Assembly: GCA_964389685.1 (NCBI GenBank)
Contig: CAYMFM010000054.1
Coordinates: 1 to 26,633 of the forward strand
DNA from: G020353115 sp964389685
GTDB lineage: Bacteria; Bacteroidota; Bacteroidia; Bacteroidales; VadinHA17
Direction: 5' to 3'
DNA length: 26,633 nucleotides
The notes under the pieces were generated by a model. The model made no database searches. It was given only the letters and a program-made list of their open reading frames with translations, and was not told the DNA's origin. Positions 15,431-23,693 of the stretch are shown in pieces (the stretch's first letter is position 1; each line of letters begins with the position of its first letter). A program made the position numbers and the translations under genes.

Positions 15431-17041
15431 TTGACATTGTCTTCGACTAAATTTATTTTTGTTACTGGAGGGGTTACTTCATCATTAGGTAAAGGAATTG
15501 TTTCATCATCACTGGCGAAACTACTGCAAGCCCGGGGATATTCTATCGGGATACAAAAACTGGATCCCTATATTAACATCGATCCCGGAACATTGAATCC
15601 CTATGAACATGGAGAATGCTATGTTACAGAAGACGGTGCAGAAACCGACCTTGACCTTGGCCATTATGAGCGATTCCTGAATCTCCCGACATCACAGGAA
15701 AACAACGTCACTACCGGAACGGTTTACCAGGCGGTGATCGACAAGGAAAGAAGAGGGGACTACCTGGGTAAAACAGTCCAGGTTATCCCCCATATAACCG
15801 ATGAGATAAAGTGGCGGATCAAACTGGTTGCAGAGAAAAACAAGTATGATGTCGTTATCACGGAGATAGGCGGAACCGTTGGAGATATTGAGTCCCTGCC
15901 CTATATTGAAGCGGTCCGCCAGATGAAATGGGAAATGGGATCCTCCAATTGCCTGGTTATTCACCTTACACTGGTTCCTTTCCTGCCTGCTTCCGGTGAA
16001 TTGAAAACAAAACCCACACAACATTCCGTTAAAGAACTGCTGGAAAATGGGATCCAGCCTGATATACTGGTGCTCCGCACACAAAAAGTCCTGACCGACG
16101 ACATTCGGCAAAAAGTTGCTCTCTTCTGTAATGTTGACATCACTTCTGTTATTGAATCCATCGATGTCCAAACCATCTACGAGGTGCCGCTCTATATGCT
16201 GAAGGAGAAGCTTGATGTCACTGCCTTGAGAAAACTCAAATTGGCAGTGAGAAGAGAACCGGCCTTGAAAAAATGGAGAGAATTTATCTTCAAATTGAAA
16301 AATCCAAAAAAAGAAGTACGTATCGGATTGGTTGGAAAGTATGTTGAGTTGCAGGATGCCTATAAATCGATCACCGAGTCATTTGTTCACGCCGGGGCGA
16401 TGAATGAATGCAAAGTGGAACTGGTCTTAATTCATTCCCAACAGATTACAGAGAAAAAAGTTTCTGAAAAATGCAAGGACCTGAAAGGGATCCTTGTGGC
16501 TCCGGGTTTCGGGAAGCGGGGAATCGAGGGCAAAATAATAGCCGCCGGATATGCCAGAAAAAACAACATCCCTTTCCTGGGAATCTGCCTTGGAATGCAG
16601 TGTGCTGTGATCGAATATGCCAGGAACGTTCTGGGTTGGACCACTGCCAATTCAACGGAGATGAACAGTAAAACCGATTATCCGATTATCGATCTGATGG
16701 AAGAGCAGAAGAATGTTGTGAATAAAGGCGGGACCATGAGACTCGGAGCCTATTCATGCAGGCTGAAAAAAGGGAGTAATGCCTATAAAGCATACGGACT
16801 TCCGGAAGTGAGGGAGAGGCACAGACACCGCTATGAGTTTAATGATAAATATTTACGTGATTTTGAAAAAGCCGGCATGAAAGCTACGGGAATCAACCCC
16901 GATACAAACCTGGTTGAAATCGTTGAAATACCAGGACATAAATGGTTTGTGGGTGTGCAGTTCCACCCGGAATACAGCAGTACAGTGATAAATCCACATC
17001 CCCTGTTTGTTCAGTTTATCCGTAAAGCACTGGATGAATAA
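15431..17041 (+). CDS. pyrG: CTP synthase
   Basis: This 536-residue enzyme makes CTP from UTP, ATP and glutamine, the last step of pyrimidine nucleotide synthesis. The N-terminal synthetase has FVTGGVTSSLGKG, DPYINIDPGTLNPYEHGE and ITEIGGTVGDIES. The C-terminal class I glutaminase has the nucleophile elbow FLGICLGMQ and the His/Glu pair in VQFHPEYSS. There is no in-frame ATG: after the stop at 15401 the only start-like codons near the N-terminus are TTG at 15431 and TTG at 15437. The second gives MSSTKFIFVTGG, which fits family starts best. GGVTSS has Thr where Val or Ala is more usual. The gene lies 67 bp after the DUF349 gene and 46 bp before yidC, so they are probably cotranscribed. Confidence 0.96.
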   Translation: MTLSSTKFIFVTGGVTSSLGKGIVSSSLAKLLQARGYSIGIQKLDPYINIDPGTLNPYEHGECYVTEDGAETDLDLGHYERFLNLPTSQENNVTTGTVYQAVIDKERRGDYLGKTVQVIPHITDEIKWRIKLVAEKNKYDVVITEIGGTVGDIESLPYIEAVRQMKWEMGSSNCLVIHLTLVPFLPASGELKTKPTQHSVKELLENGIQPDILVLRTQKVLTDDIRQKVALFCNVDITSVIESIDVQTIYEVPLYMLKEKLDVTALRKLKLAVRREPALKKWREFIFKLKNPKKEVRIGLVGKYVELQDAYKSITESFVHAGAMNECKVELVLIHSQQITEKKVSEKCKDLKGILVAPGFGKRGIEGKIIAAGYARKNNIPFLGICLGMQCAVIEYARNVLGWTTANSTEMNSKTDYPIIDLMEEQKNVVNKGGTMRLGAYSCRLKKGSNAYKAYGLPEVRERHRHRYEFNDKYLRDFEKAGMKATGINPDTNLVEIVEIPGHKWFVGVQFHPEYSSTVINPHPLFVQFIRKALDE

Positions 17042-17087
17042 TGGGGCCGGAATAATATCCTTATGCCTTTGAAAAGAACAACGAATA

Positions 17088-19082
17088 ATGGATAAAAACA
17101 CAATTATTGGAATCCTTTTGATTGGTGCCATCTTTATAGGTTTTAGCTATTTTAATAATACCCGGCTAAACAAGGCATTTAATAAGGAGGTAGAAATAGC
17201 CGACTCTCTGTATAATGCAGAAGATTATCCTAGTGCCAAGGGTTCTTATATGAAAGCCCTGCGCATACGCCCAAAACAGCCTTACCCTGCATTAAGAATT
17301 AGTGAAATCGATAGTATTTTAGCCATTTCCCAAATTCAGGCAGATACCGTTCAACAGGCTGAGGTTGCTGAACCGGCAGTGAAACAACCGGTTTCCACTC
17401 CGGAAAATGTCCAGGATGCATTGAAACTCGATGACCAGGAAAGCCTCGGTGGAGTATTTGGCCAGGCTGCTGGTGTTGAGACAGAGATGATTACACTGGA
17501 AAATAAACTGTTGAAACTGGACATTTCCACACTTGGAGGAAGGATCTATACCGCACAATTGAAAAAATATACAACCTACGATTCACTTCCATTAATCCTT
17601 TTCAATGGCGATTCAACCATCTTTGGATTTGAATTCTTTACCCGGGAAAACAGACCGGTTGGGACCAGTAACCTCTATTTTGAACCCCTGGGAAGCGAGA
17701 GGCATCTCGATGCATCAGAATCCCCTAAATCAGTTGCCTTGCGACTGGTCTCGGAACCCGGGAAATACATAGAATATACCTATACACTCAACCCCGGTGA
17801 GTATATGGTTGATTTCGATATTAACCTGGTTGGAATGACGGATATTATCCCGTCAAACCTGAATTCACTTGATTTGAATTGGGAAATTTACCTGCCTCAG
17901 CAGGAGAAAGGAAGACAAAACGAAGACAATTATACATCACTTAAATATAAATACGATCAGGGAGAAGTTGACGGCTTCAGGGAAAGATCGCAGAAAGACG
18001 AAGAGACAAATGAAATAACCACCCGGGTTAAATGGCTGGCGTTTAAAGATCAGTTCTTTTCTTCCGTTCTGATTGCCGACAATTATTTTCTCAATGCGTA
18101 TGTAAGCTCCAGAAAACTTCCTGAGTCAGAAGATTATCTCAGGAATTTCAGGGCTGAATTGAGTATCCCTTACGAGGCAGGTAGTGATGAAACGATCGGT
18201 TTTCGGTTTTACCTTGGTCCAAACCATTTCAATACCTTAAAAAAATATGAAGTGGAACTCGAAGAACTGGTATTCCTCGGTAGAAATATCATTCGGTGGA
18301 TAAGCCAGTTTGTGATCATCCCGATCTTCAACTGGCTCAATAAATACATTGCCAACTATGGAATCATTATCCTGCTGATGACCATCATCATCAAGATGGG
18401 TTTGTTCCCGTTGACCTGGAAGTCCTATATGTCACAGGCTAAAATGAAAGTCCTCAAACCACAGGTCGACGAGATCAATGCCCGATTTCCCAAGAAGGAA
18501 GATGCGATGAAAAAACAACAGGCAACCATGGCTCTCTATAAACGTGCCGGAGTGAGTCCAATGGGTGGGTGCCTGCCCATGATCCTCCAAATGCCCATCC
18601 TGTTTGCCATGTTCAGGTTTTTCCCCGCATCAATTGAATTGAGACAACAAAAATTCCTCTGGGCCGATGATCTTTCTACTTACGATTCCATCTTTGACCT
18701 TCCCTTTAACATACCAATGTATGGAGACCATATAAGCCTCTTTACACTCCTCATGACAGTGTCTACCATAGTTACTATGAAAATTAATAGCCCCTCAGCA
18801 TCCGGAAGCAGTCAAATGCCCGGGATGAAAGGAATGATGTATATCATGCCCATCATGTTTATGCTGATTCTGAATAATTTCTCCGCCGGTCTGACCTATT
18901 ATTACTTCCTGGCAAACCTGATCACCTTTGGACAGAACCTGATCACCAAACAGTTTCTTGATGAAGGAGCCATCCTGAAGAGAATGGAAGAGAACAAAAA
19001 GAAACCCCAGAAAAAATCAAAGTGGCAACAGCGGCTTGAAGCAGCAGCAAAACAACGGGGCGTTCAACCCAAAAGAAAATAA
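17088..19082 (+). CDS. yidC: Membrane protein insertase YidC, with TPR-like periplasmic insert
   Basis: This 664-residue inner-membrane protein inserts and folds membrane proteins with or without SecYEG. An N-terminal anchor (residues 5-22) carries the Bacteroidota-like start MDKNTIIGILLIG. The large periplasmic beta domain follows (about 120-390), then the conserved Oxa1/YidC core (about 395-630) with LNKYIANYGIIILLMTIIIK, the YKRAGVSPMGGCLPMILQMP segment and the late helices LTYYYFLANLITF. The tail is basic (KKKPQKKSKWQQRLEAAAKQ), as expected for ribosome contact. Residues about 30-75 look like a TPR helix pair (ADSLYNAEDYPSAKGSYMKA, then LRIRPKQPYPALRISEID) placed between the anchor and the beta domain, which makes the protein longer than most. 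It follows pyrG by 46 bp. Confidence 0.95.
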   Translation: MDKNTIIGILLIGAIFIGFSYFNNTRLNKAFNKEVEIADSLYNAEDYPSAKGSYMKALRIRPKQPYPALRISEIDSILAISQIQADTVQQAEVAEPAVKQPVSTPENVQDALKLDDQESLGGVFGQAAGVETEMITLENKLLKLDISTLGGRIYTAQLKKYTTYDSLPLILFNGDSTIFGFEFFTRENRPVGTSNLYFEPLGSERHLDASESPKSVALRLVSEPGKYIEYTYTLNPGEYMVDFDINLVGMTDIIPSNLNSLDLNWEIYLPQQEKGRQNEDNYTSLKYKYDQGEVDGFRERSQKDEETNEITTRVKWLAFKDQFFSSVLIADNYFLNAYVSSRKLPESEDYLRNFRAELSIPYEAGSDETIGFRFYLGPNHFNTLKKYEVELEELVFLGRNIIRWISQFVIIPIFNWLNKYIANYGIIILLMTIIIKMGLFPLTWKSYMSQAKMKVLKPQVDEINARFPKKEDAMKKQQATMALYKRAGVSPMGGCLPMILQMPILFAMFRFFPASIELRQQKFLWADDLSTYDSIFDLPFNIPMYGDHISLFTLLMTVSTIVTMKINSPSASGSSQMPGMKGMMYIMPIMFMLILNNFSAGLTYYYFLANLITFGQNLITKQFLDEGAILKRMEENKKKPQKKSKWQQRLEAAAKQRGVQPKRK

Positions 19083-19292
19083 AGGATCATTGCAGTAGGC
19101 GGTTCTTTTTATTGATGAATTGGTTGTACATAATACGNNNNNNNNNNNNNNNNNNNNNNNNNNNNNNNNNNNNNNNNNNNNNNNNNNNNNNNNNNNNNNN
19201 NNNNNNNNNNNNNNNNNNNNNNNNNNNNNNNNNNNNNAGGATCATTGCAGTAGGCGGTTCTTTTTATTGATGAATTGGTTGTACATAATACG
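19083..19292. other. Spurious assembly gap flanked by the same 55 bases
   Basis: The 55 bases 19083-19137 directly before the 100-N run (19138-19237) are repeated without a mismatch as 19238-19292 directly after it. The copy stops exactly at the gap on both sides, as expected when two contigs that overlap by one k-mer were joined with Ns instead of merged. Removing one copy and the Ns would leave about 64 bp between the yidC stop and the GH9 ATG. Confidence 0.9.
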
Positions 19293-19301
19293 ATACAGTA
19301 T

Positions 19302-21158
19302 ATGTTAAATCGGGCACGAAAAAAAAATCATCCACTCTCTCCGGAAAACTGTTTTTTGAGACTATACGGGAAGATCTTTGCTGTGACCTTTACCCTGTTG
19401 CTGTTGTTTTATTTTACAGGTTGTGAAAGAGAGGAAAGGAATAGCTGGATCAGAATAAACCAGCTTGGATATCTTCCTTCAACCGAAAAAATTGCGGTTT
19501 TTGTGAGTAAAAGTGCAAAAGAACCCGTTGAGTTTCGGGTATGTGAAGCTGAATCAGGCAAACCCGTATGGGAGTCGGAAGACATCCAGCCCTTTGGTGA
19601 ATACGGACCCTTCAGCTCTACCTGCAGACTTGATTTCTCTGCCTTTCGGGAGGAGGGGCAGTTTTATATCATGGCAGGCAATACCAGATCTCCGGAGTTC
19701 AAAATCGATGATGATGTTTATGACGGAACAGCAGATTTCCTTCTGGAATACATGCGTCAACAGCGGTGTGGTTATAATCCCTTCTTCAACGATTCCTGCC
19801 ATATGCATGATGGATTCATTGTTTTTCATCCCGATCCGGAAGTGGATTCCACTCATATTGATGTCACGGGCGGTTGGCATGATGCATCCGATTATTTACA
19901 GTATGTGGCCACATCGGCCAACGCTGTATTTCAGATGCTTTTTGCTTACATGAAAAATCCCGCTCTCTTTCATGATGATTTTGATAAAGATGGTCATCCC
20001 GGGATGAATGGTATCCCCGATATTCTGGATGAAGCAAAATGGGGTCTGGACTGGCTGGTCAAAATGAATCCGGAAAAGGGAGTGATGTTTAATCAGATAG
20101 CTGATGACCGGGATCATATCGGATTCAAAATACCGGCAGAAGATAGTGCAGATTATGGTCGTGGTGCTGAAAGACCGGTTTATTATTGTACAGGCAGGGT
20201 CCAGGGATCGGAGAAGAACAAAAACCGGGCAACCGGCATTGCTTCTACTGCCGGGAAATATGCTGCAGCATTTGCTCTGGGGGCTGACATCCTGATGCCT
20301 TTTTACCCTGAATTCTCCACTGCCCTGAAACAAAAAGCGGTGGATGCATATGAGTTTGGAGAGGAGAATCCGGGAGTGTGCCAGACCGCTCCTCATGGAG
20401 CCCCCTATTTCTATGAGGAAGATAACTGGCGGGATGATATGGAGCTGGCAGCAAGCACACTCTATCGGATGACCGGTGATGAGAAATACCTGGCGGATGC
20501 AGCCGGTAATGGAAATACAGAACCGGTCATCCCATGGATGGGAGCCGACACAGCCAGACATTACCAGTGGTACCCGTTTGTTAACCTGGGGCACGTCTTC
20601 CTTGCCGGAGTTCCCGATCAGGAAATTAGCTCAACATTCACTGAGTACATTAAGGATGGAATTGATAACGTGTACCGCAAAGGAAAAGAAAATGCTTTTT
20701 ATTATGGGATTCCGTTTGTCTGGTGTTCCAATAACCTGGTTGTGGCCATGTTGACCCAGTGCAGACTCTATCATGAGCTTACAGGTGATGACAGCTATCA
20801 ACCGATGGAGGCTTCCCTCAGGGATTGGTTATTCGGTTGTAACCCTTGGGGAACAAGTATGATCATTGGATTACCGGAGGATGGAGATTACCCTGAGGAT
20901 ACCCACTCAGCAGCTGTTCGCCTGTTGAAAAAGCAACCCCTCGGCGGACTGATTGACGGTCCCGTATATGGTTCAATATACAACAACCTGAAAGGACTTT
21001 ACCTTGCATCAGAGGATGAGTACAATGCCTTCCAGTCCAAACTGGTTGTGTATCACGATGATTTTGCGGATTATTCAACAAATGAACCAACAATGGATGG
21101 TACCGCAAGCCTTACTTATTACCTTTCTGCCCTGGAAAGAATGGGAGGAGAAAAATAA
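19302..21158 (+). CDS. Lipoprotein glycoside hydrolase family 9 (cellulase-type)
   Basis: This 618-residue protein would hydrolyse beta-linked glucans or related glycans by the inverting GH9 mechanism. It has a lipoprotein signal (hydrophobic FAVTFTLLLLFYFTGC, lipid Cys41) followed by acidic EREER, which suits outer-membrane or surface location. An N-terminal Ig-like domain starts IRINQLGYLPSTEK. The catalytic (alpha/alpha)6 domain contains the Asp pair Asp194 and Asp197 (GGWHDASDY; the family motif is usually DAGD) and the acid Glu595 (NEPTMDGTAS). The open frame extends to a TTG at 19275 inside the duplicated 55-mer, but the ATG at 19302 is the better start. It is the first of four same-strand glycan genes. 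The substrate (cellulose, mixed-linkage glucan, xyloglucan or another glycan) cannot be read from sequence. Confidence 0.92.
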   Translation: MLNRARKKNHPLSPENCFLRLYGKIFAVTFTLLLLFYFTGCEREERNSWIRINQLGYLPSTEKIAVFVSKSAKEPVEFRVCEAESGKPVWESEDIQPFGEYGPFSSTCRLDFSAFREEGQFYIMAGNTRSPEFKIDDDVYDGTADFLLEYMRQQRCGYNPFFNDSCHMHDGFIVFHPDPEVDSTHIDVTGGWHDASDYLQYVATSANAVFQMLFAYMKNPALFHDDFDKDGHPGMNGIPDILDEAKWGLDWLVKMNPEKGVMFNQIADDRDHIGFKIPAEDSADYGRGAERPVYYCTGRVQGSEKNKNRATGIASTAGKYAAAFALGADILMPFYPEFSTALKQKAVDAYEFGEENPGVCQTAPHGAPYFYEEDNWRDDMELAASTLYRMTGDEKYLADAAGNGNTEPVIPWMGADTARHYQWYPFVNLGHVFLAGVPDQEISSTFTEYIKDGIDNVYRKGKENAFYYGIPFVWCSNNLVVAMLTQCRLYHELTGDDSYQPMEASLRDWLFGCNPWGTSMIIGLPEDGDYPEDTHSAAVRLLKKQPLGGLIDGPVYGSIYNNLKGLYLASEDEYNAFQSKLVVYHDDFADYSTNEPTMDGTASLTYYLSALERMGGEK

Positions 21159-21204
21159 TTGGTTTCACACATAAAACGAATACCCATTTTAATGCATCAT
21201 AACC

Positions 21205-22275
21205 ATGAAAAAAAGAGATTTTATCCGGATGGTGGGCCTTGGAGCAGTTGGAATCACCATAGGAACACCTCTCCTCAGCGGGTGCAGATCCCTTCAACGC
21301 GTTCCGGAAATGCCGGTCTGGGTCTGGATGTCTGCCCGGGGTGATTCACCCAGACAGTGGAAAAACAAATTCAGGGAACTTGCCCGTCTTGGTGTCAGTG
21401 GAATACTGATGCAGGCTTCGGAAGAGCAATACCCGGAAATGGCTTCTCTGGCAAAATCAGCCGGACTGGAAATCCATGCATGGATTGTTGTACTGAACCA
21501 CCGCAATCGGGAAACCATGGAAAAACATCCGGAATGGTTTACCATTAGCCGGGATGGCAGATCAACGGTCGAACATCAACCCTACGTTGATTATTATAGC
21601 TGGCTTTGTCCCTCTCGTGCTGAAGTTCGTGAATTTATTGCCGAACGCGTGAAAAGACTGGCAATGATGGATAACCTGGATGGAGTACACCTCGACTATA
21701 TCCGGCACTCCGACGTTATCCTTCCAATCGGGCTGTGGTCGAAATATAACCTTGTTCAGGATAAAGAGTACCCGGAATTTGATTTCTGCTATTGTGATGT
21801 CTGTCGGGACCAGTTTAAAAAGCAGGAAGGGATCGATCCGATGGATATCGAAGACCCATCCGGGCACCAGGCCTGGCTCCAGTTCAGGTACGACTCTGTA
21901 ACCCGCCTGGTTAATGAATTGGCTCAGGTTACCAGGGATCACCAAAAGAAACTTACGGCAGCAGTATTCCCTACTCCGGAGATTGCCAGGAAACTGGTCA
22001 GGCAGGAATGGCTTAAGTGGAACCTTGATGCAGTCTATCCGATGATCTATCACAATTTTTATGAGAAGAATATTGCATGGATAGAAATTGCTACACGGGA
22101 AGGAACCCGTGGACTGAATGGAAGAATCCCCCTGTACAGTGGTCTGTTTATTCCGGCACTCACCCCCGATAACATTGCACAGGCGGTTCAGTATGCAATG
22201 GATGGTGGCGCGGCAGGTGTAACCTTTTTTAATGAACGAGCCATGAACCGAAAATTCTGGAGAAACGTTGTTTAA
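21205..22275 (+). CDS. Putative glycosidase, GHL10/COG1649-like TIM barrel, lipoprotein
   Basis: This 356-residue protein starts MKKRDFIRMVGLGAVG, which has a Tat-like look (KR in place of RR), and ends its signal at LLSGC with lipid Cys27. The fold is a predicted (beta/alpha)8 barrel. WVWMSARGD, GVSGILMQASEE, LEIHAWIVVLN, then the hallmark DGVHLDYIRHSD, and LDAVYPMIYHNF are arranged as in family 10 glycosylhydrolase-like (GHL10) proteins, where the Asp of HLDYIR is the likely catalytic residue. A cysteine cluster, FCYCDVCRDQF, is present in the middle and may bind metal. No activity is established for this group, so 'glycosidase' is inference from fold and neighbours. It follows the GH9 gene by 46 bp. 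Confidence 0.82.
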   Translation: MKKRDFIRMVGLGAVGITIGTPLLSGCRSLQRVPEMPVWVWMSARGDSPRQWKNKFRELARLGVSGILMQASEEQYPEMASLAKSAGLEIHAWIVVLNHRNRETMEKHPEWFTISRDGRSTVEHQPYVDYYSWLCPSRAEVREFIAERVKRLAMMDNLDGVHLDYIRHSDVILPIGLWSKYNLVQDKEYPEFDFCYCDVCRDQFKKQEGIDPMDIEDPSGHQAWLQFRYDSVTRLVNELAQVTRDHQKKLTAAVFPTPEIARKLVRQEWLKWNLDAVYPMIYHNFYEKNIAWIEIATREGTRGLNGRIPLYSGLFIPALTPDNIAQAVQYAMDGGAAGVTFFNERAMNRKFWRNVV

Positions 22276-22334
22276 TACTGAAACTATGTGAATTATTAAA
22301 GTATAATTCATTATTATTAATCTTAATCTATGGT

Positions 22335-22441
22335 TTTGGTGTGATTTAGTGCTTTAGTGTTTTTGTGGCAGGTTTTTCAAATTTTACTATATCAGAATAC
22401 AGATCAGCCACAAAATCACAAAAACACCAAATTTCACTAAA
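22335..22441. repeat. 35-bp imperfect inverted repeat built of TTTxGTG units
   Basis: The left arm (22335-22369) ends TTTTTGTGGC and the right arm (22407-22441) begins GCCACAAAATCAC. Over 35 positions I count 28 Watson-Crick pairs, two G-T pairs and five mismatches, with a 37-nt AT-rich loop. Each arm is itself made of short units (TTTGGTG, TTTAGTG, TTTAGTG, TTTTTGTGG) at a spacing of 8-10 bases. There is no T-run after the right arm, so it is not a standard terminator. The rest of the 263-bp intergenic stretch (22276-22538) is AT-rich with no gene. Confidence 0.75.
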
Positions 22442-22538
22442 GACATTTCCAATCATCAAACAGGATATACAAATAACGAGAAATAATCCTTTAAATAGGT
22501 GCTTAACAGGTGTAGTACCTCCTTTAATTTTTCATAGA

Positions 22539-23693
22539 ATGAACAGAATCATTTTAATTTGTTTCATCTGCATAATTTCGATAATATTCGGATGTTCAGT
22601 AAGGAACGATGATGAATCTGCAGTTGGAAAGAATATGGATGCCTCTATTGATTCTACTTTTCAAATTCCGGTCAAACCGGAATCGTATATCTGTTACCGG
22701 GCAGAAACAGATCCGGTAATAGATGGCTTGATCAGTGAAGATGCATGGAGCAAGGTTGGTTGGACAAATCCGTTCGTAGATATTACAGGCAACAAGGACA
22801 ACCAGCCGACTCAGCAATCCCGTGTAAAAATGGTGTGGGATGATGATAACTTCTATTTCGCAGCAGAACTGGAAGAGAAACATGTCTGGGCAACCCTCCG
22901 GCAGCGCGATACCGTAATCTATTATGATAACGATTTCGAGATCTTTATCGACCCTGATGGGGATACACATCTATACTATGAACTGGAGGTGAATGCGTTC
23001 GGTACAGTGTGGGATCTGTTGATGGTAAAACCTTACCGGGATGGCGGACCAGCCATAACCGGCTGGAATATCAGCGGACTGAAGGTCGCAGTAAACGTGA
23101 ACGGAACCATCAATAACCCTGCATCTGAGGACAGGAATTGGACCGTGGAGATTGCTGTACCATGGGAAACGTTGAAAGAGTGTGCCCCCGGACACCGAAT
23201 GCCTTCCGATGGAGAACAGTGGAGAGTGAATTTTTCCCGGGTCGACTGGGAAATGGAAGTGATCGGCCGGGACTATGTAAAAAGAAAAGATCCGGATACC
23301 GGAGAAACCTTCCCGCCATTAAACCGGGTCTGGTCACCCCAGGAACGGATCAATATGCATGCACCGGAAACATGGGGATATGTGCAGTTTTCCGATCATC
23401 TCGCAGGAGAACAAAAGGTTCCATTCCTGCCGGAGAAGGATGAAGAGATCAAATGGGTATTGAGAAAATTGTATCATTTGCAACGATCCCATTTTAAAAA
23501 CCAGGGAAAATATGCTTCTTCCCTCGAACAACTGGGATTGCAAGCTGAGGATTTCAACCGATACCCAACCCTGCCCGAATTCTCTTCAACTCCCTCAATG
23601 TACCAGATAACAATGTCAGGATATACTGCCGGAAACACCTGGCAAATCAATCAGGAGGGTAGAGTATGGAAATCAAAAAAGAAAGTAAAATGA
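22539..23693 (+). CDS. CBM9-like carbohydrate-binding lipoprotein
   Basis: This 384-residue protein starts at the ATG of MNRIILICFICIISIIFGC, a short lipoprotein signal with lipid Cys19. SVRNDDES follows, an acidic stretch like the surface-export signal of Bacteroidota lipoproteins. The open frame extends upstream to 22365, but that part is the inverted repeat and intergenic DNA. The main domain (about 45-290) has the CBM9-like pattern DPVIDGLISEDAWSKVGW, WDDDNFYFAAELEE, YYDNDFEIFIDPDGD, NWTVEIAVPWETL and WRVNFSRVDWE. The C-terminal 80 residues (LRKLYHLQRSHFKNQGKYAS, then SLEQLGL and a terminal WQINQEGRVWKSKKK) look like a separate small domain of unknown role. Binding of a glycan is inferred from the family and the GH9/GH92 neighbours. 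The stop overlaps a possible start of the GH92 gene. Confidence 0.86.
   Translation: MNRIILICFICIISIIFGCSVRNDDESAVGKNMDASIDSTFQIPVKPESYICYRAETDPVIDGLISEDAWSKVGWTNPFVDITGNKDNQPTQQSRVKMVWDDDNFYFAAELEEKHVWATLRQRDTVIYYDNDFEIFIDPDGDTHLYYELEVNAFGTVWDLLMVKPYRDGGPAITGWNISGLKVAVNVNGTINNPASEDRNWTVEIAVPWETLKECAPGHRMPSDGEQWRVNFSRVDWEMEVIGRDYVKRKDPDTGETFPPLNRVWSPQERINMHAPETWGYVQFSDHLAGEQKVPFLPEKDEEIKWVLRKLYHLQRSHFKNQGKYASSLEQLGLQAEDFNRYPTLPEFSSTPSMYQITMSGYTAGNTWQINQEGRVWKSKKKVK
23653..23659 (+). promoter_or_regulatory. Shine-Dalgarno-like AGGAGGG before the GH92 start
   Basis: AGGAGGG lies 6 bp before the ATG at 23666, the ideal spacing, and within the 3' end of the CBM9-like gene. Most genes in this window lack such a site. 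It favours 23666 over the second ATG at 23690, which itself overlaps the upstream stop (ATGA). Confidence 0.5.

Noticed and set aside
19083..19292. Direct repeats flanking 100 Ns as a possible mobile-element target site duplication
   Set aside because: A 55-bp duplication is far longer than target site duplications, and it ends exactly at the N-run on both sides, which fits a k-mer overlap.
19896..20594. Minus-strand open frame of 232 residues
   Set aside because: Lies entirely within the GH9 gene on the opposite strand; low-complexity Cys/His/Ile-rich shadow.
21562..22311. Minus-strand open frame of 249 residues
   Set aside because: Antisense to the well-supported GHL10-like gene, with no motif or plausible composition.
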